A stretch of 20,517 bases of DNA from an uncultured Eubacteriales bacterium (GTDB lineage Bacteria > Bacillota > Clostridia > Monoglobales > Monoglobaceae): assembly GCA_900545865.1 (NCBI GenBank), contig URAN01000054.1, positions 1 through 20,517 on the forward strand. The letters run 5' to 3'. How positions within the stretch are numbered: position 1 is the first letter of the stretch; the number at the start of each line of letters is the position of its first letter. Positions 7,351-13,684 of the stretch are shown here, one piece after another. The notes beneath the pieces are model-generated. The model saw only the letters and a program-made list of their open reading frames with translations, was not told the origin of the DNA and ran no database searches. The position numbers and the translations under genes were made by a program.

Positions 7351-7689
7351 ATGGCAACAAAAAAAGAATATTTGGAATATATTATCGAACAGCTGTCCGA
7401 ACTTGACGGAATAACTTACAAACAGATGATGGGCGAATATATAATCTATTATAACCAAAGAATCGCCGCGTATGTTTGTGATGACAGGCTTTTGGTCAAA
7501 CCCGTACCGGCGGCGGAAGCGATGCTGTCCGACGCGCCGCACGAACCGCCGTATGACGGGGCAAAGAATATGATTTTGGTTGAAAATATCGAGGACAAAG
7601 GGTTTTTGACCGAACTGTTCAAGGCGATGTATGACGAGCTTGCGATTCCGAAAAAGAAATCAAGAAAAAGTAACAGAGGAAAGAAGTAG
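7351..7689 (+). CDS. TfoX N-terminal domain protein
   Basis: A 112-residue soluble protein matching the TfoX/Sxy N-terminal domain alone. It has an opening helix, then ITYKQMMGEYIIYYNQRIAAY, which matches the family's K-x-M-(F/M)-G-x-Y pattern, then a strand with LLVKPVPAAEAML, and a lysine-rich tail KKKSRKSNRGKK. Proteobacterial TfoX/Sxy promotes competence. Single-domain clostridial copies have no established role, and the name should not be read as evidence for competence here. AAAGGAG lies about 7 nt before ATG. It sits 58 nt after the oxidoreductase gene and 15 nt before the membrane acyltransferase, in an apparent operon. Confidence 0.8.
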   Translation: MATKKEYLEYIIEQLSELDGITYKQMMGEYIIYYNQRIAAYVCDDRLLVKPVPAAEAMLSDAPHEPPYDGAKNMILVENIEDKGFLTELFKAMYDELAIPKKKSRKSNRGKK

Positions 7690-7704
7690 CAGGGGATATA
7701 TGCA

Positions 7705-8787
7705 ATGCGAAAAAAGTATATTGATAATATGCGGTGGATAACCGTTGTTTTGGTTGTGATATATCACGTGATATATATGTTCAACGGTGTTGGCGTTTTG
7801 GGCGGCGCGGGTGCTTTGTCAAAAACGCAATATCAGGATTTGTTTTTATACGCGGTTTATCCGTGGTTTATGCTGTTGCTGTTTGTCGTATCGGGGATGT
7901 GCGCTCGGTTTTATCTTGAAAATCATACGCACCGCGAATTTATAAAATCAAGAACGGTTAAGCTGTTGTTGCCGTCAACGATAGGTCTGTTTGTATTTTG
8001 GTGGATTTCGGGATATTTCAATATGAAGATGGGTGGGGCGTTCGAAAGCTTGCCGCCGATGCCAAAACCTGTTCTCTATCTGATTATGTGCGTATCGGGA
8101 ACGGGTCCGCTGTGGTTTATACAGATGCTATGGGCATTTTCGGTATTGCTCGTGATATTCCGAAAAATCGATAAAGACAGGCTGTGGAGTATCTGCGGTC
8201 GGGCGAACACGGCTGTGCTTGTCCTGTTTGTGTTAATTATTTGGGGTGCGGCAAACATCGGAAATGTTCCGTACATAACAGTGTACCGATTCGGGATTTA
8301 CGGCATCGGATATTTTATAGGATATTTTGTTTTGTCTCACGGCGAAGTGACGGAACGGGCGGAAAAATTCCGTCTGCCGCTCGGTGCGGCGGCGATAATT
8401 TTGGGTACGGCGTTTGTTATAGTATATTGGGGCGTACCCTATGCCGAGCATACGGTGCTTGATACGCCGCTGTGCAACTTTTATGCTTGGTTTGCGGTTT
8501 TGGCGATTTTGGCATTTATGAAAAGGCACGGCAATATCGAAAACGCATTTATGCGGTTTATGAACAAAATGGCGTGGGGACTTTATCTGTTTCATTATGT
8601 GCCGCTTTCGGTGTGTGCGTTTTATTTGTACCGGGTCAATATTCCGCCGTTTTTTAAGTATGTTTTGACAGCGATTGCTGCATTTTCGGGCGGAATACTG
8701 CTTTATGAAATTATGAGCCGCATTCCCGTTTTAAGACGGGTTGTATGCGGTATTGAGAATAAAAAACGGGCGGACAACAAGAGGTAA
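7705..8787 (+). CDS. Membrane acyltransferase, acyltransferase_3 family
   Basis: 360 residues with about ten hydrophobic segments spread over the whole length and a short basic C-terminus. The N-terminus KYIDNMRWITVVLVVIYHV carries the early histidine of acyltransferase_3 enzymes, which O-acylate sugars on surface polysaccharides, lipids or glycans. Further family-like features are the paired segment LYLIMCVSGTGPLWFIQML and the late LYLFHYVPLSV. The substrate cannot be told from sequence. A weak AGGGGAT lies about 8 nt upstream of ATG. It sits 15 nt after the TfoX gene and is probably the last gene of that operon; a weak hairpin follows at 8795-8813. Confidence 0.85.
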   Translation: MRKKYIDNMRWITVVLVVIYHVIYMFNGVGVLGGAGALSKTQYQDLFLYAVYPWFMLLLFVVSGMCARFYLENHTHREFIKSRTVKLLLPSTIGLFVFWWISGYFNMKMGGAFESLPPMPKPVLYLIMCVSGTGPLWFIQMLWAFSVLLVIFRKIDKDRLWSICGRANTAVLVLFVLIIWGAANIGNVPYITVYRFGIYGIGYFIGYFVLSHGEVTERAEKFRLPLGAAAIILGTAFVIVYWGVPYAEHTVLDTPLCNFYAWFAVLAILAFMKRHGNIENAFMRFMNKMAWGLYLFHYVPLSVCAFYLYRVNIPPFFKYVLTAIAAFSGGILLYEIMSRIPVLRRVVCGIENKKRADNKR

Positions 8788-8794
8788 ATATGAC

Positions 8795-8813
8795 TTACGG
8801 GGGTATGCCGTAG
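8795..8813 (+). terminator. Weak terminator-like hairpin
   Basis: TTACGG (8795-8800) pairs with CCGTAG (8808-8813, one G-T pair) around a 7-nt loop, followed by TTTATAAAA. The stem is short and the U-tract is broken. Confidence 0.35.
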
Positions 8814-8864
8814 TTTATAAAAAATCAACCCATTCAAAAACTATGCGGAATTTTGTAAAACGGC

Positions 8865-8893
8865 TTGACTTTTAAAGTATAAGCCTGTATAAT
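8865..8893 (+). promoter_or_regulatory. Sigma-A promoter of the EamA transporter gene
   Basis: TTGACT (8865-8870) and a perfect TATAAT (8888-8893) are 17 bp apart. The start should fall near 8900, giving a leader of about 75 nt with a small GGCG (8898-8901) / CGCC (8916-8919) hairpin and no recognised riboswitch. Confidence 0.8.
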
Positions 8894-8975
8894 ATTAGGC
8901 GGTGCATCGGTGATACGCCGTTTAATATTTAAATCGTAGCAACATTATAACAAAAGTTTAAGAAGGTAATGATAA

Positions 8976-9884
8976 ATGGCAGAGATTTTGGTTGCGCTCG
9001 CCGCAGTTTTGTGGGCGCTGCTCGGAATATTTTCGGTACAGATTCATAAATTCGGATTTTCGTCAACGGAAATATCGGCACTCAGGTGGATATTTGCGGC
9101 GGTGATTATGTTTGTGCTTGTTTTGGTGACCGACCGAAAGAAACTCAAAATCAAACTTAAAGACGTATGGATGTTTGCTCTGACGGGCGTGTTTTCTTAT
9201 ATGCTGACCTCGATATTTTATTTTATCAGTATGGGACTCACCTCGGCGGCGGTTGCCAACGTCCTTATGTATGCGTCACCGGTGTGGGTTTTGATAATGT
9301 CGCGGATTTTCTTTAATGAAAAGTTTAACGCAATCAAGCTTATATCGATATTCGGAACGGTCGGTGGCTGTGTGCTTGTCAGCGGTCTTATGTCAAAGGG
9401 TTCGGGCGTATTCAACGCGGCGGGAATTGCGTTCGGTGTTATGTCGGGTGTATCTTACAGCGCGTACAGTATTATCGGCAAGGCGCTTCTTACAAAATAC
9501 AGCAACGCTACCCTGACCGCATACGCTTGTATTTTCGCCGGTATAGCATCGGTTTTCACAATAAATCCGCAAAGCATAATAAATATAATCTCTGCTGCGC
9601 CGAAATCATTGATTTATATAATTGCAATGGCGACACTGTCAACGGCAGTGCCGTATATGCTATATACGGTCGGGCTTTCGTCAACCACCGCGTCACGCGC
9701 AGCCGTTATCGCGTGTATCGAACCGGTGTGTTCAACATTAATCAGCGTTTTTGTTCTGAAAGAAAACGTTGTTTTGTCACAATATGTCGGAATAGCGGTC
9801 ATACTTTTGATGATACTTATACTGCAATTTTCAAAAGATGACGGCGGTGATGTGTCACCCGAGACGTGTCGTAAATCGGCATAA
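8976..9884 (+). CDS. EamA family (DMT superfamily) transporter
   Basis: A 302-residue integral membrane protein with ten predicted helices arranged as two EamA repeats (about residues 1-135 and 148-285). Signature pieces include ILVALAAVLWALLGIFSV at the start, LRWIFAAVIMFVLV, VANVLMYASPVWVLIMSRIF at the end of repeat 1, and RAAVIACIEPVCSTLISVFV at the end of repeat 2. This family exports or exchanges small metabolites such as amino acids; the substrate here is unknown. GAAGG lies about 8 nt before ATG. It is a single-gene unit with its own promoter, and a terminator overlaps its stop codon. Confidence 0.92.
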   Translation: MAEILVALAAVLWALLGIFSVQIHKFGFSSTEISALRWIFAAVIMFVLVLVTDRKKLKIKLKDVWMFALTGVFSYMLTSIFYFISMGLTSAAVANVLMYASPVWVLIMSRIFFNEKFNAIKLISIFGTVGGCVLVSGLMSKGSGVFNAAGIAFGVMSGVSYSAYSIIGKALLTKYSNATLTAYACIFAGIASVFTINPQSIINIISAAPKSLIYIIAMATLSTAVPYMLYTVGLSSTTASRAAVIACIEPVCSTLISVFVLKENVVLSQYVGIAVILLMILILQFSKDDGGDVSPETCRKSA

Positions 9885-9892
9885 GCCGATTT
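9873..9892 (+). terminator. Intrinsic terminator overlapping the EamA stop codon
   Basis: AAATCGGC (9873-9880) pairs perfectly with GCCGATTT (9885-9892) around the loop ATAA, and the T-tract runs to 9895. The TAA stop (9882-9884) forms the end of the loop. Confidence 0.85.
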
Positions 9893-9926
9893 TTTGGAGA
9901 TAATTTAAATTTTTCGAAAAAATCGG

Positions 9927-9955
9927 TTGACAAAAACGCAAAACGGTGGTAAAAT
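9927..9955 (+). promoter_or_regulatory. Sigma-A promoter upstream of the manganese riboswitch
   Basis: A perfect TTGACA (9927-9932) is 17 bp from TAAAAT (9950-9955). The start near 9962 places the riboswitch at the very 5' end of the transcript. Confidence 0.75.
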
Positions 9956-9971
9956 ATAATTTAGGTATTTA

Positions 9972-10092
9972 GTGTGGGAGTAGCAGCCGCACGTATCTTG
10001 ATAAATCCGAGTGATTTATCGTGTGCGGGTCAAGTCAACATCCTGACCTTTAATTGAGAGAAAGGTCTGGCTTGAATTAAATTGCAAGACAC
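9972..10092 (+). ncRNA. yybP-ykoY manganese riboswitch aptamer
   Basis: The conserved GGGAGTAGC (9976-9984) lies at the 5' side and GCAAGAC (10084-10090) at the 3' side, closed by GTGT (9972-9975) with ACAC (10089-10092). The long arm consists of CCGCAC with GTGCGG and GATAAAT with ATTTATC. It is followed by GTCAACA (10034-10040), then a second arm GACCTTT with AAAGGTC. This is the yybP-ykoY pattern, which senses Mn2+ and turns genes on. It lies directly upstream of mntP, the family's classic target, which makes the call strong. The 3' strand overlaps the terminator stem, as expected of an ON switch that prevents termination when Mn2+ binds. Confidence 0.88.
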
Positions 10093-10125
10093 AGGTATAA
10101 CCGTAAAAGCTATACTTGTTGTCTT
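10086..10125 (+). terminator. Riboswitch expression-platform terminator
   Basis: AAGACA (10086-10091) pairs with TGTCTT (10120-10125), and GGTATA pairs with TATACTT inside with one wobble. TTTCGTTTT follows. The left arm shares 10086-10092 with the aptamer closing region, so the two folds exclude each other. Confidence 0.8.
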
Positions 10126-10143
10126 TTCGTTTTCAGAAATTAT

Positions 10144-10171
10144 ACGGGTATGGCGTGTGTGCTGTACCCGT
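10144..10171 (+). terminator. Second terminator-like hairpin downstream of the riboswitch
   Basis: ACGGGTA (10144-10150) pairs perfectly with TACCCGT (10165-10171) around a 14-nt loop, followed by TTATTGTTTT. It lies between the riboswitch terminator and mntP and could act as a backup stop or a processing stem. Confidence 0.55.
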
Positions 10172-10255
10172 TTATTGTTTTCTGCATTATTTTATGTTTT
10201 TTACATAAATATAAATGTATAAGCCGCAATTGTGCGGTCGGAGGTGTACGGAAAT

Positions 10256-10837
10256 ATGTTTTCGTTAATAATGTTTGTGTTTAACAATGTTTTGCTTGGG
10301 GTCGGGCTTGCAATGGATGCGTTTTCGGTATCGCTTGCGAATGGTCTTAACGAGCCGAAAATGCGTATAAAAAGAATGTGTGTGATTGCCGGCGTGTTCG
10401 GATTCTTTCAGGCGTTTATGCCGATGGCGGGTTGGGTCTGTATTAAGACGGTAATAAGTATCTTTTCGGCTTTTGAAAAGCTCGTGCCGTGGATTGCGCT
10501 GATACTGTTACTGTTTATAGGCGGAAAGATGATAATAGAGGGAATCAAATCCGACGGCGATGACGAAAAGCCTGTGGTAGGCGCATTTGCGCTGTTCCTT
10601 CAGGGAATCGCAACATCGATTGACGCGCTTTCGGTCGGATTCACCATTGCCGAGTATGATTTTTTGCACGCTCTTGCGGCGTCGCTGATAATCGCATCGG
10701 TTACCTTTGTCATATGTATGGGCGGTCTTGTTCTCGGAAAGAAGTTCGGAACAAAGCTGTCGAACAAGGCGGAGATTCTCGGCGGAATAATCCTGGTAAT
10801 CATCGGTATCGAAATTTTTATTAACGGAATAATATAA
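10256..10837 (+). CDS. mntP: Manganese efflux pump MntP
   Basis: The 193-residue protein has six hydrophobic segments in two repeats, the MntP (DUF204) layout. The paired acidic signatures are GLAMDAFSVSLANG (D21) in the first repeat and GIATSIDALSVGF (D123) in the second; these aspartates lie in the membrane and are needed for export in studied members. The role is removal of excess Mn2+ from the cytoplasm. I chose ATG 10256 because GGAGGTG (10240-10246) lies 9 nt upstream; a GTG at 10232 would add eight residues and would put the ribosome binding site inside the gene. A short hairpin CCGCA/TGCGG (10224-10237) lies just before that site. Expression should rise with Mn2+ through the upstream riboswitch. 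The decarboxylase beta gene follows 34 nt downstream without a terminator. Confidence 0.93.
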   Translation: MFSLIMFVFNNVLLGVGLAMDAFSVSLANGLNEPKMRIKRMCVIAGVFGFFQAFMPMAGWVCIKTVISIFSAFEKLVPWIALILLLFIGGKMIIEGIKSDGDDEKPVVGAFALFLQGIATSIDALSVGFTIAEYDFLHALAASLIIASVTFVICMGGLVLGKKFGTKLSNKAEILGGIILVIIGIEIFINGII

Positions 10838-10871
10838 AATCAATATTTATATACAAAGGAGAATTTTAAAA

Positions 10872-12005
10872 ATGGATTTTTTATCTTTATTTTCTAATGT
10901 GACAAATATCACGTGGCAGCAAGCAGTGATGTGGGTTATCGGTGCGATTCTTATATACCTTGCCATAAAAAAGGATATGGAACCGTCACTCTTGCTTCCG
11001 ATGGGGTTCGGTGCAATCCTCGTAAACCTTCCCCTTTCGGGTGCGGTCACTCAGATTTATGACGGCGTTGCGGAAATCGGCGTGATTGACGTCCTGTTTA
11101 ATTCGGGAATTGCAAACGAGCTTTTTCCGCTGCTTTTGTTTGTCGGCATAGGCGCAATGATAGATTTCGGTCCCCTGCTTTCAAACCCAAAGCTGATGAT
11201 ATTCGGTGCGGCTGCACAGTTCGGAATATTCTTTACTCTGTGTGTTGCTGGAGTTTTGGGCTTTGAGATAAAAGATGCGGCATCGATAGCGATAATCGGC
11301 GCGGCGGACGGCCCGACATCGATATTTGTTGCGCAGTATTTTAACTCAAAATATATCGGCGCGATAATGGTTGCGGCATATTCGTATATGGCTCTCGTGC
11401 CGCTTATTCAGCCGCCCGTAATAAAGGCGGTTACCACGAAAAAAGAGCGAAGAATAAAGATGCACTATGAACAAAAGAATGTGTCCAAGACAACAAAAAT
11501 TCTTTTCCCGATTGTTATAACGATTATTACGGGTATTGTTTCACCGCGCAGTGTGGCTCTTGTCGGATTTTTGATGTTCGGAAATCTCGTCCGTGAGTGC
11601 GGAGTTCTCGAATCTTTGTCCGAAACGGCGCAAAAAGTATTGGCGAACCTTATAACTTTGTTCCTCGGTCTTACTATTGCGACCAAGATGCAGGCGGCGG
11701 AGTTCTTAACGCCGCAAACGCTTATGATTATAGGTCTCGGACTTGTTGCGTTTATCTTTGACACGGCGGGCGGAGTTGTTTTTGCAAAGATTCTGAACCT
11801 GTTCCTGCCCGAGGGCAAAAAGATTAACCCGATGATAGGTGCTGCGGGAATCTCGGCATTTCCGATGTCGGCGAGGGTTGTTCATAAAATGGGTCTCAAA
11901 GAGGACAATCAAAACTTTTTGCTTATGCATTCAATCGGCGTAAACGTGTCGGGTCAGATTGCGTCCGTAATAGCCGGCGGTCTGATACTTAATATGCTCG
12001 GATAA
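10872..12005 (+). CDS. Sodium ion-translocating decarboxylase, beta subunit (OadB/MmdB/GcdB family)
   Basis: A 377-residue, very hydrophobic membrane protein matching the beta subunit of the Na+-pumping biotin decarboxylases. It has the family stretches KKDMEPSLLLPMGFGAILVN, ANELFPLLLFVGIGAMIDFG, the core IIGAADGPTSIFVA, whose aspartate is on the Na+ and carboxybiotin path, and a late NPMIGAAGISAFPMSARVVH. In the complex this subunit decarboxylates carboxybiotin and exports Na+. The substrate (oxaloacetate, methylmalonyl-CoA or glutaconyl-CoA) depends on an alpha subunit that is not in this window, so I give no gene symbol. AAAGGAG (10855-10861) precedes ATG by about 10 nt. A small gamma-like gene follows. 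Confidence 0.92.
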   Translation: MDFLSLFSNVTNITWQQAVMWVIGAILIYLAIKKDMEPSLLLPMGFGAILVNLPLSGAVTQIYDGVAEIGVIDVLFNSGIANELFPLLLFVGIGAMIDFGPLLSNPKLMIFGAAAQFGIFFTLCVAGVLGFEIKDAASIAIIGAADGPTSIFVAQYFNSKYIGAIMVAAYSYMALVPLIQPPVIKAVTTKKERRIKMHYEQKNVSKTTKILFPIVITIITGIVSPRSVALVGFLMFGNLVRECGVLESLSETAQKVLANLITLFLGLTIATKMQAAEFLTPQTLMIIGLGLVAFIFDTAGGVVFAKILNLFLPEGKKINPMIGAAGISAFPMSARVVHKMGLKEDNQNFLLMHSIGVNVSGQIASVIAGGLILNMLG

Positions 12006-12050
12006 GAATAATCGGATATTTAAATAACTTTTGTAACAGGAGAGATAAGT

Positions 12051-12200
12051 ATGAGTATAAATTTTAGTTCGCTTTCCGAAACTCTTGTGTATATGGGCAA
12101 GGGAATGCTCGGAATATTTATCGTGACGGCGGTAATCATCCTTTCGATGATGATATTAAATAAGGTTTTTTCGTCACAATCGAACAGCGATAAAAATTAG
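12051..12200 (+). CDS. Small membrane protein, probable decarboxylase gamma (OadG-like) subunit
   Basis: 49 residues with a single hydrophobic helix at about 18-37 (GMLGIFIVTAVIILSMMILN), a short polar N-terminus and a serine/lysine-rich tail. The GMxGIFxV start to the helix is typical of OadG-type gamma subunits, which hold the alpha and beta subunits together in the membrane. It is shorter than most gamma subunits, lacking the usual proline/histidine-rich tail. CAGGAGAG (12037-12044) lies about 7 nt before ATG. It starts 45 nt after the beta gene and is followed by a strong terminator, so it closes the manganese-riboswitch operon. Assignment rests on the helix and context. Confidence 0.75.
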   Translation: MSINFSSLSETLVYMGKGMLGIFIVTAVIILSMMILNKVFSSQSNSDKN

Positions 12201-12204
12201 TTTT

Positions 12205-12247
12205 AAGACGGCAAACATCGGCTCTTTGCGGACGGGTTTGCCGTCTT
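12205..12247 (+). terminator. Strong intrinsic terminator after the decarboxylase genes
   Basis: AAGACGGCAAAC (12205-12216) pairs perfectly with GTTTGCCGTCTT (12236-12247) around a 19-nt loop, followed by TGTTTTT. Confidence 0.9.
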
Positions 12248-12405
12248 TGTTTTTGGTCGGGTTTAATTTATAAAATATTAAGAAGCGGTTAATGTTATTT
12301 TTAGATTTTGGTGTTATTATAGGATTATCGGATAAAAAAACGGAATTTGTCGGGTTTTGATAAAATAAAAAAGATATAAGAATTATTTTTCGGCAAAATT
12401 ACCGC

Positions 12406-12433
12406 TTTATATGTTTTGAAAAAATGTTATAAT
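12406..12433 (+). promoter_or_regulatory. Probable promoter of the metallophosphoesterase gene
   Basis: A perfect TATAAT lies at 12428-12433 with a weak -35 (TTTATA 12406-12411, spacing 16). The preceding AT-rich stretch (12250-12400) shows no gene. It holds a distant imperfect inverted repeat, AAGCGGTTAAT (12283-12293) with ATTACCGCTT (12398-12407), which ends over the -35. Confidence 0.5.
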
Positions 12434-12472
12434 ACAAGTATGAGAATTTATATTTAAGTTATGGAGAGTTTT

Positions 12473-13657
12473 ATGATTGCATTGTTTTTGTCACCCGTCT
12501 ATATTGCGTTGAATGTATATATTCTGTGGTGGATATTAAAATGGATGGGTGAGTGTCACGGATTATTGAGAAAAAAGTCCTTTAAGATTGCGATGTCGGT
12601 CATATATTCGGCATTTGCATTCAGTATGGTAATTGGCTTTTTTATGCCGCCGACGGGAATCGGACGGCTTGTGCGTATGACGGGCAATTATTGGCTCGGA
12701 ATAATGCTTTATATGCTGCTTAGTATTGCGGTTTTGCATCTGTTGGGTTTTGTGATAAAAAAGATTCCCCGAACGCAAAAGTATGTGAACCGAAAGTCCT
12801 TTGTGGCATACGGTGCGGTGTGCGCCGTTATTATAACGGTAACAGGTGCATACGGTGTTATAAACGCTCATAACATCAAGACGAACCGTTATGAAATAGC
12901 GGTTGAAAAAGGTTCGGCACGGATAAATGAGCTGAATGTCGTGCTGATTGCCGACTTGCATATGGGTTATAACATCGGTCGGCGCAGTATGAGGGATATG
13001 GCAAATCTGATAAATGCCGAGAACCCCGATGCGGTCGTTATTGCCGGGGATATTTTTGATAACGAATACAAGGCGCTTGACAACCCCGATGAGCTTGCCG
13101 AAATCTTTCGCGGCATAAAAACCAAGTACGGAATCTATGCGTGTTACGGAAATCACGATGTTGCCGAGAGACTTCTCGCCGGTTTTACTTTTTCGGGTGA
13201 TGCAAAAAAGCAAAGCGATGTAAGAATGGATGAATGGCTCAAGAGCGCGGGAATAACCCTGCTCAGAGATGAGTATGTTTTGATAGACGACAGCTTTTAT
13301 ATCTACGGCAGACCCGATTATCAAAAGCCGGGCAGGGGTATAGATAAGAGAAAAACTCCGCAGGAGGTTACGGAAAATCTCGATAAATCAAAACCGATAA
13401 TCGTGATAGACCACCAGCCGAGAGAGCTTGGCGAGCTTGCCGATGCGGGGGTGGATGTTGACCTGTGCGGCCATACGCATGACGGACAGGTATTCCCGGG
13501 GAATCTGACAATAAAGCTTATGTGGGAGAACGCCTGCGGATATTTGAAAAAGGGTAATATGCATAACATCGTTACATCGGGGGTCGGCCTTTTCGGGCCG
13601 AATATGAGGGTCGGAACAGACGCGGAAATATGTCCGATACACATTGTGTTTAAATAG
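12473..13657 (+). CDS. Membrane-anchored metallophosphoesterase (YkuE-like)
   Basis: 394 residues: about four hydrophobic segments in the first ~135 residues, then a calcineurin-like phosphoesterase domain from ~155 to the end. All five metal-site motifs are present: IADLHMG (D161, H163), GDIFD (D193), GNHD (N227, H228), DHQP near residue 312, and GHTHDGQ (H334, H336). The active site is dinuclear, as in YkuE-type enzymes. The position relative to the helices suggests action at the membrane surface, possibly on lipid-linked phosphates, but the substrate is unknown. I chose ATG 12473, with GGAG 6 nt upstream; an ATG at 12461 overlaps that site. The DUF975 gene follows 27 nt later without a terminator, so the two are likely co-transcribed. 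Confidence 0.9.
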   Translation: MIALFLSPVYIALNVYILWWILKWMGECHGLLRKKSFKIAMSVIYSAFAFSMVIGFFMPPTGIGRLVRMTGNYWLGIMLYMLLSIAVLHLLGFVIKKIPRTQKYVNRKSFVAYGAVCAVIITVTGAYGVINAHNIKTNRYEIAVEKGSARINELNVVLIADLHMGYNIGRRSMRDMANLINAENPDAVVIAGDIFDNEYKALDNPDELAEIFRGIKTKYGIYACYGNHDVAERLLAGFTFSGDAKKQSDVRMDEWLKSAGITLLRDEYVLIDDSFYIYGRPDYQKPGRGIDKRKTPQEVTENLDKSKPIIVIDHQPRELGELADAGVDVDLCGHTHDGQVFPGNLTIKLMWENACGYLKKGNMHNIVTSGVGLFGPNMRVGTDAEICPIHIVFK

Positions 13658-13684
13658 GCAAATTAAAATTTCACGGAGGATAAA

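Noticed and set aside
12563..13324. 253-codon minus-strand ORF inside the metallophosphoesterase gene
   Set aside because: The plus-strand gene has every metal-site motif; the antisense frame has no start signal or family.
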